Source of the DNA: DASPWW01 sp963803425
Lineage (GTDB): Bacteria > Actinomycetota > Thermoleophilia > Solirubrobacterales > 70-9
NCBI GenBank assembly: GCA_963803425.1
Contig: CAWDMA010000003.1
Location: 248,001-312,000 of the forward strand
Direction of reading: 5' to 3'
DNA length: 64,000 nt
Position numbers and translations under genes: made by a program. Shown piece by piece: positions 24,137 to 33,090 of this stretch (positions are counted from its first letter, which is position 1; every line of letters begins with the position of its first letter). The notes under the pieces are model-generated. The model saw only the letters and a list, made by a program, of their open reading frames with translations, made no database searches and was not told the origin of the DNA.

Positions 24137-24352
24137 TTAATCGCGGCGCCGCACCCGCGGCGCCAGCCACCCGATCAGCGCCCCGAGCAGCGCCGAGATC
24201 ACCAGCGCCCAGATCAGCGCGGTGTTGACGCTGCCGAAGAACAGGAACTTGATCTTCACGTCCTGCGAGTTCTGGATGATGAAGATCAGGAGCAGGACGA
24301 GCGCGGCGAGCAGTGCCCAGCCCCTCCACGTCGTCTGGCGCGGATCCTCCAT
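24137..24352 (-). CDS. LapA-domain small membrane protein
   Basis: The product is 71 residues with two hydrophobic helices (GWALLAALVLLLIFIIQN and LIWALVISALLGALIGWLAP) separated by SQDVKIKFLFFGSV, ending in RVRRRD. This is the LapA/DUF1049 pattern. Members are inner-membrane proteins; in Gram-negatives LapA helps control lipopolysaccharide assembly, but in Actinobacteria the role is unknown. A single-gene unit on the minus strand. Confidence 0.8.
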   Translation of the reverse strand: MEDPRQTTWRGWALLAALVLLLIFIIQNSQDVKIKFLFFGSVNTALIWALVISALLGALIGWLAPRVRRRD

Positions 24353-24405
24353 CGGCGCGACTCTAACACCGCCCGGAGGACGTCACGTGGCGAGCGGGAG
24401 CGGCG

Positions 24406-24831
24406 CTACTCCGGCAGCCCGGCGGCCTCGAGCGCAGCGTTCTCGTCGTAGAACTCGCGGTAGCGGCGCAGCTTGCCGTCCTTGACCGTGAACACCTGGT
24501 AGATCCTCGCCCGGGTCGGGACCTCGCTGAGCGCGCCCGTACCCCGCTCGTTGGCGACGACGTAGACGTCATCGCCGCCGCAGTCGGTGATCCGCTCGAT
24601 CTCGAAGCCGTACTCCCCGAATCCCTCCAGCCACCCGCGCCATGACTCGATCACGCCCGCATGACCTCTGTGCACGCGCCCATCGGCGCGCTGCGGATCC
24701 TCGATCCACTCGACCTCCGGATCGCACAGCTGGGGCACGAGGTCGGGCAGCGCCGCAAGCATCGCCTCCTTGTCCATGCCCCCGGCAGCCTGGAAGAGCC
24801 CGGTGACGAAGTCGACGTTCTGCTGAGACAT
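24406..24831 (-). CDS. SnoaL-like/NTF2-fold protein
   Basis: The product is 141 residues. The order LVPQLCDPEVEWIEDPQ, HRGHAGVIESWRGWLEGFG, YVVANERGTG, RIYQVFTVKDGKLRRYREFY fits the cone-shaped NTF2/SnoaL fold found in polyketide cyclases, isomerases and many uncharacterised proteins. Start ATG 24831. No catalytic set can be assigned, so the activity is unknown. Confidence 0.75.
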   Translation of the reverse strand: MSQQNVDFVTGLFQAAGGMDKEAMLAALPDLVPQLCDPEVEWIEDPQRADGRVHRGHAGVIESWRGWLEGFGEYGFEIERITDCGGDDVYVVANERGTGALSEVPTRARIYQVFTVKDGKLRRYREFYDENAALEAAGLPE

Positions 24832-24936
24832 CTGGTCACCAGTATGCCGCCAACGGGTCTCAGAAGTTTTGCCTTCGGTGGCAGATCGGCAACGTACGAC
24901 GCACACGCATGAATCGAGCCCTCCTAGCGTGGCCGC

Positions 24937-25839
24937 GTGGGCGTCACGCGAGCCCGCCGGGGCGAGATCGGTCAGGGGACCGTCGAGTGGGTCGGGCTGA
25001 TCGTGCTCGTCGCGGCCGTCGTGCTGGGGCTGGGCGCGGGGCTCGGAGCCCGGATCCCGGGGGGAGCGCTCGCCGGCGCGATCGGGAAGCGGCTGATCTG
25101 CGCCGTCCGGCTTGCCCGCTCGTGCGCGGTCGACTCGGAGCTCGACTCGGCCTACGGCGCCGAGATCGCCTCGCTGGTCGCCGAGCACGCGCCGCGGATC
25201 CGGTACGAGCCGGGGATGATCGCGCTCCCGGTCGACTACCGCCGTTGTCGCGCCGACGCGTGTGCCGCCGGCGCTGCGGTGGGCGAGGTGTGGCGCTCGC
25301 TCGCCGGCGAGCGGGTGTCCGCGTTCGTGCACGTGGTCGACTGCCGGTCTGGGTTCGCGGCCGTCGCTGCGGCGGCGTGCATAGCCGAGCGCCCTGACGC
25401 GGTGTATCTGCAGTACTGGCTGTACTACCCAGGGAGCGCCACCGCCGAGGGCAGGATCGCACCCGGCGTGGTCCGCGAGGTGAGCGCGGCGGTCGGCCAC
25501 CCGAGCTTTCACCCCGACGACTGGGAGAGCTACCAGGTCCGGCTGCGCCCGGGGGCGGCCGACTCCCGATCGAGCTCCCACCACGGCTACGAGTACGACA
25601 TCGACGGCGGGTCCGGATGGGGCGCCGAGACGGGGACCGTTTACGTCTCGGGCGGCAGTCACGCCGGCAACTCGCGCGCGCTCCGCGAGGTCGACCGGTT
25701 CACTCCCCGGGACCGGCTCCGGCTGATCCCGCTGGAGCCGATACTCACCCGCGGCCCGAGCGCGACGTTCGCCGATCCGGCGACCCCGCCGTGGTCGAAG
25801 CGGGTGTGGCGAGACCCGGAGTACGAGGGCACGGATTGA
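24937..25839 (+). CDS. Protein with prepilin-like (class III) signal and unknown exported domain
   Basis: The product is 300 residues. RRGEIGQGTVEWVGLIVLVAA at its N-terminus resembles a Flp/TadE class III signal: Gly at the cleavage site, then Glu at position 5 or 6 before a hydrophobic helix. That would place it at the membrane as a pilin-like or TadE-like protein. The rest contains YLQYWLYYPGSATA, HPDDWESYQVRLRPG and SHHGYEYDIDGG, with two well-spaced Cys, and recalls Vps62/DUF946-like beta proteins, but only weakly. No other Tad gene is nearby. GTG 24937 is the start. The next gene starts on a TTG overlapping its stop. Confidence 0.65.
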   Translation: MGVTRARRGEIGQGTVEWVGLIVLVAAVVLGLGAGLGARIPGGALAGAIGKRLICAVRLARSCAVDSELDSAYGAEIASLVAEHAPRIRYEPGMIALPVDYRRCRADACAAGAAVGEVWRSLAGERVSAFVHVVDCRSGFAAVAAAACIAERPDAVYLQYWLYYPGSATAEGRIAPGVVREVSAAVGHPSFHPDDWESYQVRLRPGAADSRSSSHHGYEYDIDGGSGWGAETGTVYVSGGSHAGNSRALREVDRFTPRDRLRLIPLEPILTRGPSATFADPATPPWSKRVWRDPEYEGTD

Positions 25840-26432
25840 GCGACAATCCAGGGATCGCGGACCGCGACGACATCCTCCGGCGGTCGGTGGATGAGCTGCT
25901 CGACCGGCTGGCGGCGCCGGGACCGCCGGCGGGCGGGTCGGCGGCGGCGGTGGCGGTCGCGGCGGCGGCGGCGTTGGTCGCGATGTGTGCGCGAGCGTCG
26001 AGCGGGAGATGGGAGGCGGCCGACCGCGATCCGGGGGCGGCGGACGAGCTGTGCGCTCGCGCCGCCCCGATCGCGGATGCGGACGTCGCCGCCTACGGCG
26101 AGGTGATGGCGGCGATGCGGTCCGTCGGCGAGGATCGCGACCGGCGCGTCGCCGAGGCGCTCGAGCGCGCCGCCGAACCGCCGCTCGAGGTGGCGCGCAC
26201 GGGCGCCGACGTGGCCGAGCTGGCGGCGCTCGTCGCTGAGCGGAGCTCCGCGATTCTGCGGCCGGATGCCGTGGCGGCGGCGCTGCTCGCGGCGGCCGGA
26301 GCGGATGCCGCTGCCGGACTGGTGACGGCGAACATCGCCCCCGACTCCGCCGACGCGCGCCACTCGCAGGCGCGGGAGGACGCCGAGCGAGCCCGAGCCG
26401 CCGCCGATCGCGCCCGCGGCATCGACTCCTGA
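25836..26432 (+). CDS. Cyclodeaminase/cyclohydrolase (FTCD-C) family protein
   Basis: The product is 198 residues, all-helical and Ala-rich. VDELLDRLAAPGPPAGGSAA followed by VALVAMCAR-like helices, and a C-terminal half (PDAVAAALLAAAGADAAAGL, ARHSQAREDAERARAAADRA), match the formiminotetrahydrofolate cyclodeaminase / methenyl-THF cyclohydrolase fold, which acts on one-carbon folates. The proposed start TTG 25836 overlaps the stop of the preceding gene (TTGA). The enzyme activity of stand-alone members is not well established. Confidence 0.78.
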   Translation: MSDNPGIADRDDILRRSVDELLDRLAAPGPPAGGSAAAVAVAAAAALVAMCARASSGRWEAADRDPGAADELCARAAPIADADVAAYGEVMAAMRSVGEDRDRRVAEALERAAEPPLEVARTGADVAELAALVAERSSAILRPDAVAAALLAAAGADAAAGLVTANIAPDSADARHSQAREDAERARAAADRARGIDS

Positions 26433-26439
26433 GCCCGAT

Positions 26440-27207
26440 CTACCGGGGCGGCATCCGGAGGGCGCCGTCGAGCCTGATCGTCTCGCCGTTCAGCATCGGG
26501 TTCTCGACGATGTGCGCGGCGAGGTCCGCGAACTCCGCCGGCAGGCCGAGCCGGCTCGGGAAAGGGATCTGCGCGGCGAGCGTGTCGCGGGCCTCGTCCG
26601 GCAGTGCCGCGAGCAGCGGCGTGTCGAAGGTGCCGGGGGCGATCGTGACGACGCGCACCCCGCGCCCGGCGAGATCGCGCGCCGCCGGCAGCGTCATCCC
26701 GACGATTCCGCCCTTCGAGGACGAGTACGCGACCTGGCCGATCTGCCCGTCGAACGCGGCCACCGAGGCGGTGTTCATGCACACGCCGCGCTCGCCGCCA
26801 TCGTCGGGGTCGTTGCGGGACATCGCGGTGGACGCAAGCCGCAGCACGTTGAAGGTGCCGATCAGGTTGACCTTGATCACATTCTCGAAGATCGTCAGGT
26901 CGTGGGGCCCCTGCTTCCCCGAGGTCCGCTGTGCCCACCCGATCCCGGCGCAGCACACCGAGATCCGCAGCCCGCCGTCCGCGTCCGCGGCCGCGTCAAC
27001 CGCGGCTTCGACCGCGTCCGCGTCGGTGACGTCGACCTCGTGAAACGACGCTCGATCCCCGAGCTCGTCAGCGAGCGCCCGGCCCTTGCCGGCGTTCAGG
27101 TCCGCGATCGCGACCACCGCACCGGCTCCGTGCAACCGCCGCACCGTCGCCTCGCCCAGCCCCGATGCCCCTCCGGCGACCACCGCGCTCGCTCCATCGA
27201 TCCTCAT
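26440..27207 (-). CDS. SDR-family 3-hydroxyacyl-CoA-type dehydrogenase
   Basis: The product is 255 residues. VVAGGASGLGEATVRRLHGA is the NAD-binding glycine motif, VCCAGIG stands for NNAG, and the catalytic Ser (NTASVAAFDG) and YSSSKGG are present. The C-terminal run IAPGTFDTPLLAALPDEARD and IPFPSRLGLPAEFADL is characteristic of the type II 3-hydroxyacyl-CoA dehydrogenase (HSD17B10-like) branch, so oxidation of 3-hydroxyacyl-CoA with NAD+ is likely. ATG 27207 fits the family N-terminus. It is divergent from egtB, with 29 bases between the starts. Confidence 0.88.
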   Translation of the reverse strand: MRIDGASAVVAGGASGLGEATVRRLHGAGAVVAIADLNAGKGRALADELGDRASFHEVDVTDADAVEAAVDAAADADGGLRISVCCAGIGWAQRTSGKQGPHDLTIFENVIKVNLIGTFNVLRLASTAMSRNDPDDGGERGVCMNTASVAAFDGQIGQVAYSSSKGGIVGMTLPAARDLAGRGVRVVTIAPGTFDTPLLAALPDEARDTLAAQIPFPSRLGLPAEFADLAAHIVENPMLNGETIRLDGALRMPPR

Positions 27208-27236
27208 CGCGCGCCAGCCTAGATCACCGCGGGCCG

Positions 27237-28487
27237 GTGCAGTCGGCACGCTACGCTTCACCGATCGCGGGCCCTCTCCAGCAGGAGACAACTCCGAAGG
27301 ACGAGATCGCGGATCGCCTGGCCGAGGCCCGGCAGCGGACCCTCTTGCTGATCGAGCCGTTCTCGGAGGAGCAGCTCAACCGCGTCTACACGCCGATCCT
27401 CAGCCCGCTGGCCTGGGACCTGGGCCACATCGGCAACTTCGAGGAGCTGTGGCTGGTGCAGCGCGTCGGCGGCCGGGAGCCGCTGCGGGGCGAGCTCGGC
27501 CGGTTCTACGACGCGATCGAGAACCCCCGCTCGACCCGCGGAGAGCTGCCGATCCTGAAGGGGGAGGAGTGCATCTCGTACATGGCGCAGGTCCGGGAGC
27601 GGACGCTCGACGTGCTCGGGGGGGTGGACCTGGAATCGGGTGACGACCCGTTGCTCCGGGACGGGTTCATATACGAGATGCTGCTCGCCCACGAGCACCA
27701 GCACAACGAGACGATGCTGCAGCTGGTCCAGATGGTGGAGAGCTACGAGCCGGTGGAGCGCGATCCGGCTCCCGCGGCGGAGCCGGCCCCGGACGGCCCC
27801 GAGATGGTCGCCGTCGAGGGAGGCAACCTGGAGATCGGCGCCGGACCCGCCGGGTTCGCGTATGACAACGAGCGCCCCCGCCACTCCCGCGAGGTCGCCC
27901 CGTTCGCGATCGACCGCGCGCCCGTCACGAACGGCGCCTACGCAGAGTTCCTCGCCGACCCCGGAACCGACGCCGAGCCGCCGATGTACTGGGAGCGCGA
28001 CGGCGAGGGCGGCTGGGTGTGCACGACGACGGGCCGGACCGAGCCCGTCGACGACGCACTGCCGGTGATCCACGTCTCCTGGCACGATGCCGATGCGTTC
28101 GCACGCTGGGCCGGAAAGCGGCTCCCGACGGAGTTCGAGTGGGAGGCTGCCGCGCGCGGTGCCGATCCCGATCGGGCCAACCTCGACCAGCTCGCGTTCG
28201 GGTGCGCGCCCGCCGGCGCTTACGCGGACGGCGCCGCGGAGTGCGGCGCGGTGCAGATGCTGGGCGACGTGTGGGAGTGGACCGCGTCCGACTTCCTCGG
28301 CTACCCGGGCTTTGAGCCGTTCCCGTACCCCGAGTACTCGCAGGTGTTCTTCGGCGACGAGCACAAGGTGCTCCGCGGCGGCGCCTGGGCGACGCGGCGG
28401 AACGTGATCCGCCCCACGTTCCGGAACTGGGACTTCCCGCAGCGCAAGCAGATCTTCGCGGGGTTCCGGTGCGCCCGGGACGGTTGA
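27237..28487 (+). CDS. egtB: Ergothioneine synthase EgtB (hercynylcysteine sulfoxide synthase)
   Basis: The product is 416 residues. It is a non-heme iron enzyme that couples trimethylhistidine (hercynine) to a thiol with O2 in ergothioneine biosynthesis. An N-terminal DinB-like bundle supplies iron ligands: WDLGHIGNFEE and LLAHEHQHNETM. The C-terminal FGE-sulfatase domain has MVAVEGGNLEIG, APVTNGAYAEFL, KRLPTEFEWEAAARG, LGDVWEWTASDFLGY and VLRGGAWATRR. No ATG is available; GTG 27237 is the best start and lies close to the divergent SDR gene. egtD follows 22 bases downstream, so the pair forms an operon. Confidence 0.92.
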   Translation: MQSARYASPIAGPLQQETTPKDEIADRLAEARQRTLLLIEPFSEEQLNRVYTPILSPLAWDLGHIGNFEELWLVQRVGGREPLRGELGRFYDAIENPRSTRGELPILKGEECISYMAQVRERTLDVLGGVDLESGDDPLLRDGFIYEMLLAHEHQHNETMLQLVQMVESYEPVERDPAPAAEPAPDGPEMVAVEGGNLEIGAGPAGFAYDNERPRHSREVAPFAIDRAPVTNGAYAEFLADPGTDAEPPMYWERDGEGGWVCTTTGRTEPVDDALPVIHVSWHDADAFARWAGKRLPTEFEWEAAARGADPDRANLDQLAFGCAPAGAYADGAAECGAVQMLGDVWEWTASDFLGYPGFEPFPYPEYSQVFFGDEHKVLRGGAWATRRNVIRPTFRNWDFPQRKQIFAGFRCARDG

Positions 28488-28509
28488 TCCGTAACGGGGG
28501 AGGGTACGT

Positions 28510-29505
28510 ATGGATCAGCCAATGGTGACCCAGACCGAAGGAATCACGATCGACGTCCACCTCCCCCAGGGCGGGCCGCTGTCCGGAATCGCCGCGGACG
28601 CCCGGATGGGGCTGTCGGCGCCGTTCAAAGAGCTCCCGCCGAAATACTTCTACGACGAGCGCGGCTCGCAGCTGTTCGAGCAGATCACCGAGCTGCCCGA
28701 GTACTACCCGACCCGGGCGGAGCGGGCGATTCTGGACAGCCGCGCCGTGGAGATCGCCTCCACCGCCGGGGCGACCACCCTGGTCGAGCTCGGCTCGGGA
28801 TCGGCCGCCAAGACCCGTCACCTGCTCGACGCGATGCAGGACGCGGACTCGCTCGACGCGTACGTCCCGGTCGACATCTCCGAGGAGATCACTCGCGACA
28901 CGGCGGTCCGGCTCACGGGCGAGTACCCCGGGTTGCGCGTGCACGGCGTCGTCTGCGACTACGAGACCCACCTGGAGCGGCTCCCGCGCGAGCCCGGCGC
29001 CCTGATCGCGTTCCTCGGCGGCACGATCGGGAACTTCCATCCCCAGGTCCGCCGCACGTTCCTGGCCCGGATCGCGTCCCTGATGTACCCGGAGGACCGC
29101 TTCCTGCTCGGCACCGACCTGGTCAAGGACCGCGCCCAGCTCGAGGCGGCCTACAACGACTCCGCCGGCGTCACCGCGCGGTTCAACAAGAACGTCCTGC
29201 TCGTCCTCAATCGTGAGCTCGGCGCCGACTTCGACCCGGAGGCGTTCGACCACGTCGCGTTCTGGGACGACGTCAACTCGTGGATAGACATCCGGCTGCG
29301 CTCGCTCGCCGACCAGACCGTGACGATCCCGGCGCTCGAGATGGAGATCGACTTTGCCGAATCCGAGGAGATGCGGACCGAGATCTCGTCCAAGTTCACG
29401 CGCGAGCAGCTCGAGGCGCTGTACCGCGAGGCCGGCCTGGAGCTCGTCGAGCTGTGGACGGACCCCGAGGACCTGTTCGCGCTGAGCCTGGCCCGCGCCC
29501 AGTAG
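28510..29505 (+). CDS. egtD: L-histidine N-alpha-methyltransferase EgtD
   Basis: The product is 331 residues. It trimethylates the alpha-amino group of histidine with SAM to give hercynine, the substrate of EgtB. LPPKYFYDERGSQLFEQITE is the family N-terminus, VELGSGSAAKTRHLLDAM the SAM motif, and FLGGTIGNFHP and FLLGTDLVKD follow as expected. A GGGGGAGGG run five bases before ATG 28510 is the ribosome site. egtA, egtC and egtE are not in the window. Confidence 0.94.
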   Translation: MDQPMVTQTEGITIDVHLPQGGPLSGIAADARMGLSAPFKELPPKYFYDERGSQLFEQITELPEYYPTRAERAILDSRAVEIASTAGATTLVELGSGSAAKTRHLLDAMQDADSLDAYVPVDISEEITRDTAVRLTGEYPGLRVHGVVCDYETHLERLPREPGALIAFLGGTIGNFHPQVRRTFLARIASLMYPEDRFLLGTDLVKDRAQLEAAYNDSAGVTARFNKNVLLVLNRELGADFDPEAFDHVAFWDDVNSWIDIRLRSLADQTVTIPALEMEIDFAESEEMRTEISSKFTREQLEALYREAGLELVELWTDPEDLFALSLARAQ

Positions 29506-29526
29506 CCTCCGGCACCATCCACCTAC

Positions 29527-29541
29527 GCGGGCGGCGCCCGC
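29527..29541 (+). terminator. Possible terminator hairpin after egtD
   Basis: GCGGGC-ggc-GCCCGC forms a compact 6-bp hairpin 22 bases after the egtD stop and before the subtilase gene. Short and without a T-run, hence low confidence. Confidence 0.35.
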
Positions 29542-29569
29542 GCCGGCTCGACGGTGGCACGATGGAGGA

Positions 29570-32500
29570 ATGCATGGAGGCGTGGCGCTGACGCGGATCC
29601 GGCACCGACCCCGCTCGGTGGTGGTGCTGGCTGCGACGGTCGCCGTCGTCGCGCTGCCCGGGTCGGCGTACGCGGCGGGGGGCGATCCCGGCCCGGACTC
29701 CGGCGCGGTCGAGCATGAAGGACGACCGTTCGTCCCGGGCGAGCTCGTGGTGGGCTTCGACGCCGGAGTCGGGAGAAGCGCTCGTGCCGCGACGCTCGCG
29801 GACGCGGACGCGGAGCGCAAGCGCGCGCTCCCCCTGCCCCGGGTGGACCTGGTCCGGCTCCACGGGAACGACTCGGTCAGGGAGGCGGCCGCGACGCTTC
29901 AGCGCCGCCCCGGCGTGCGCTACGCCGAGCCCAACTTCCTTTACAGGATCGATGCGACCCCCGACGATCCCGGCTTCGGCCAGCTCTGGGGCCTCGACAA
30001 CACCGGCCAGACGGTGAACGGCAGCGCCGGGACCGCGGACGCGGACATCGATGCCCCCGAGGCTTGGGAGCGGACCACCGGGAGCCCGGAGACTACGGTC
30101 GCCGTGGTCGACACAGGCGTCGCGTACGACCACCACGACCTGGCCCCGAACATGTGGACGAACCCCGGCGAGAGCGGCGGCGGCAAGCAGACGAACGGCG
30201 TCGACGACGACGGAGACGGGCTGGTCGACGACTGGCGCGGATGGGACTGGGTGGGCCACGACAACGACCCCCGCGACCTGAACGGTCACGGGACCCACGT
30301 CGCCGGCACGATCGGCGCGCGCGGCGACAACGGCCAGGGCGTCGTCGGAGTGAACTGGCAGGTCGGCCTGATGCCGCTGCGCGCGTGCGACCAGAACGGC
30401 TCCTGCACGAACGCCGACGTCGCCTCGGCGTTCGCGTACGCCGGCGCGAGGGGAGCCGCCGTCGTCAACGCCAGCCTGTCGGGCTCGGGGCTCTCGCAGG
30501 CGCAGTCGGACGCGATCGACGGCGCGCCCCACACGCTCTTCGTGGTCGCCGCCGGAAACGGTGGATCCGACGGCGTCGGCGACGACAACGACTCCGCGCC
30601 GCAGTATCCTTGCGCGCTGTCGCAGCAGAACGTCGTCTGCGTCGCCGCGACCACGCAAAGCGACGGGCTCGCCGGGTTCTCCAACTACGGCGCCGCGTCC
30701 GTCGACCTGGGGGCGCCGGGCGTGAACGTGTACAGCACCGCGCCCGCCTACTCCCACCTGCTCGACGAGGGCTTCGAGGGCGACATCGCCTCCACCTGGT
30801 CGACCGGAGGAACCAAGAACACCTGGGCCCGGACGACGGAGTCGGCTGGCAGCGGCGGCTACAGCCTCACCGACTCCCCCGGCGCGAACTACCTCAACAA
30901 CACCGACAGCTACGCGCGCACCGTGAACGCCGTCAGCCTCGCCGGCAAGAAGGGGTGCCGGATCGACTATCGCCTCCTTATCTCGGTCGTGTCCGTGCCG
31001 TCGGGCGACTCACTCAGGGTCGAGGCCTCACCCGACGGCTCGAGCTGGACCGAGCTCTCCAGGAACCAGGGATCGAGCGGCGGCGCGTACTTCAGCTACA
31101 GCGACGACCTGTCGGCGCTCGAGGGCCAGCCGAGCGTCTTCGTCCGCTTCCGGCTGGTCACGAACGGCACCAGCGTCAGCGACGGCGTCCACGTCGACGA
31201 CGTCGCCGTCAAGTGCGTGAGCACGACCTACTCGGGCGACGAGTACCGGTTCCTGAGCGGGACGTCGATGGCGACCCCGCACGTCGCCGGGACCGCGGCG
31301 CTGCTGGACTCGCAGCAGCCGGGCGCGTCGCCGAGCGCCGTCAAGTCCGTGCTGCTCGCCAACACCGACCCTCTGCCCGCGCTCGCCGGGAAGACGGTGA
31401 GCGGCGGCCGCCTCAACGCCGACATCGACTTCACCCCGCCCGACACCCAGATCGACGACGGTCCGACGGGGACGACCAACGACCCCACCCCGACGTTCGC
31501 GTTCTCCTCCTCGGAGGGCGGGTCGAGCTTCAAGTGCCGGGTGGACTCCGCGTCGTTCGCGTCCTGCACCTCGCCGCACACCACGGCGGCGCTCGGCGAC
31601 GGCCAGCACACCTTCGAGGTCCGCGCCACCGACCCGGCCGGCAACACCGACCCCACGCCGGCGTCGCGGACGTTCACCGTCGACGCCCAGCCCCCGGCGG
31701 TGCCGACGATCGACGACACCGATCCCGACCCGCCGGCCAACGACAACCACCCCAGCGTGAAGGGCTCGGGGGCGGCGGCGAGCTCGACCGTGAAGGTCTA
31801 CGGCGACGCGAGCTGCGCGGGCGCCCCGATCGGCTCCGGTCCGGCGACGGACTTCGAGGGGACGACCGGGATCGAGGTCTCGGTTCCCGACGACGAAACG
31901 ACCGAGCTGCGCGCCACCGCAGCCGACGGCGGCGGCGAGTCGGCGTGCTCTGATCCGTTCCCGTACGTGGAGGACTCGACGCCGCCCGACACGCAGATCG
32001 ATTCCGGCCCTGCGGAGGCGACGAACGGCCCCGCGCCGATCTTCGCGTTCCACTCCGCCGAGCCGGGCTCGAGCTTCGAGTGCCGGGTCGACTCGGCGCC
32101 CTTCGCGTCCTGCACCTCGCCGCACACGGCGGCGCCGCTCGGCGACGGCGAGCACACCTTCGAGGTTCGCGCCACCGACGCCGCCGGCAACACGGACCCC
32201 ACGCCGGCGTCGCGGACGTTCACCGTCGACACCGTGCCCCCCGCGGAGCCGACCCTGGACGCCACCGTCCCCGCATCGCCGGCGAACGACAACACCCCTT
32301 TGATCGCCGGCAGCGCCGAGTCCACCGCGCAGCTCTACGTCACCGACTGCTCGGGCCCGCCCGTCGCGAGCGGTGAGCCCGCCGCGTTCTCGGACCCGGG
32401 GCTCGAGGTGACGGTCCCCGACGACTCCACCACCACCTTCCGTGCGAAGGCGACCGACGCCGCCGGAAACACGTCGCCGTGCTCAGGTGACTCGATCCAG

Positions 32501-33067
32501 TACGTCGAGGACTCGACTCCGCCGGGCACGCAGATCGACTCCGGTCCAACCGGCACCACGCGGGACCGCACGCCGAGCTTCGCCTTCTCCTCCGAGGATC
32601 CGTCGGCCAGCTTCGAGTGCGCCCTGGACGGCGGCGGCTTCGCGCCGTGCGGGTCTCCGTTCACCGCTCCGCCGCTCGCCGACGGCCCGCACGCGCTCCG
32701 GGTCCGAGCGATCGACGCCGCCGGGAACTCCGACACCACTCCTGCGCAGCGGACGTTCGCGGTCGACACCGCGCCGCCCGCCGCGGCTGCGGACACCGAC
32801 CCGCCACAGACCACGATCACGAAGGCCCCGGAGAGGAAGACCCGGAGCAAGCGGGCGCAGCTCGAGTTCCTCTCGGACGAGTCAGGCTCCAGCTTCGAGT
32901 GCTCGCTCGACGGCGCGGCTTTCTCGCCGTGCTCCTCCCCCGACAGGGTGAAGGCGAGGCACAGGGGCAGACACAGCTTCGAGGTGCGAGCGACGGACCG
33001 GGCCGGGAACACGGATCCGACCCCCGACCGGGCGACCTGGAAGCGGAAGCGCAGGGGTAGCCGGTAG
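29570..33067 (+). CDS. Secreted subtilisin-like serine protease (S8) with repeat domains
   Basis: The product has 1165 residues. A signal peptide (SVVVLAATVAVVALPGSAYA) is followed by a propeptide-like segment (VPGELVVGFDAG, VRYAEPNFLYRID). The S8 catalytic triad is complete: TVAVVDTGVAYDH, NGHGTHVAGTIGA and SGTSMATPHVAGTAAL. A beta-sandwich-like insert of about 150 residues lies between the oxyanion Asn (VVAAGNGG) and the Ser. Downstream, four PPDTQIDSGP...SFECRVDSAPFASC...HTFEVRATDAAGNTD units alternate with two PPA(V/E)PT.D units, all Ig/FN3-like stalk domains. The tail is basic (KRKRRGSR). The start ATG 29570 is tentative, as GTG 29582 is also possible. Likely a cell-surface or secreted protease. 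Confidence 0.9.
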   Translation: MHGGVALTRIRHRPRSVVVLAATVAVVALPGSAYAAGGDPGPDSGAVEHEGRPFVPGELVVGFDAGVGRSARAATLADADAERKRALPLPRVDLVRLHGNDSVREAAATLQRRPGVRYAEPNFLYRIDATPDDPGFGQLWGLDNTGQTVNGSAGTADADIDAPEAWERTTGSPETTVAVVDTGVAYDHHDLAPNMWTNPGESGGGKQTNGVDDDGDGLVDDWRGWDWVGHDNDPRDLNGHGTHVAGTIGARGDNGQGVVGVNWQVGLMPLRACDQNGSCTNADVASAFAYAGARGAAVVNASLSGSGLSQAQSDAIDGAPHTLFVVAAGNGGSDGVGDDNDSAPQYPCALSQQNVVCVAATTQSDGLAGFSNYGAASVDLGAPGVNVYSTAPAYSHLLDEGFEGDIASTWSTGGTKNTWARTTESAGSGGYSLTDSPGANYLNNTDSYARTVNAVSLAGKKGCRIDYRLLISVVSVPSGDSLRVEASPDGSSWTELSRNQGSSGGAYFSYSDDLSALEGQPSVFVRFRLVTNGTSVSDGVHVDDVAVKCVSTTYSGDEYRFLSGTSMATPHVAGTAALLDSQQPGASPSAVKSVLLANTDPLPALAGKTVSGGRLNADIDFTPPDTQIDDGPTGTTNDPTPTFAFSSSEGGSSFKCRVDSASFASCTSPHTTAALGDGQHTFEVRATDPAGNTDPTPASRTFTVDAQPPAVPTIDDTDPDPPANDNHPSVKGSGAAASSTVKVYGDASCAGAPIGSGPATDFEGTTGIEVSVPDDETTELRATAADGGGESACSDPFPYVEDSTPPDTQIDSGPAEATNGPAPIFAFHSAEPGSSFECRVDSAPFASCTSPHTAAPLGDGEHTFEVRATDAAGNTDPTPASRTFTVDTVPPAEPTLDATVPASPANDNTPLIAGSAESTAQLYVTDCSGPPVASGEPAAFSDPGLEVTVPDDSTTTFRAKATDAAGNTSPCSGDSIQYVEDSTPPGTQIDSGPTGTTRDRTPSFAFSSEDPSASFECALDGGGFAPCGSPFTAPPLADGPHALRVRAIDAAGNSDTTPAQRTFAVDTAPPAAAADTDPPQTTITKAPERKTRSKRAQLEFLSDESGSSFECSLDGAAFSPCSSPDRVKARHRGRHSFEVRATDRAGNTDPTPDRATWKRKRRGSR

Positions 33068-33090
33068 CGCCAAGCCGGTGCGGCCGTGCC

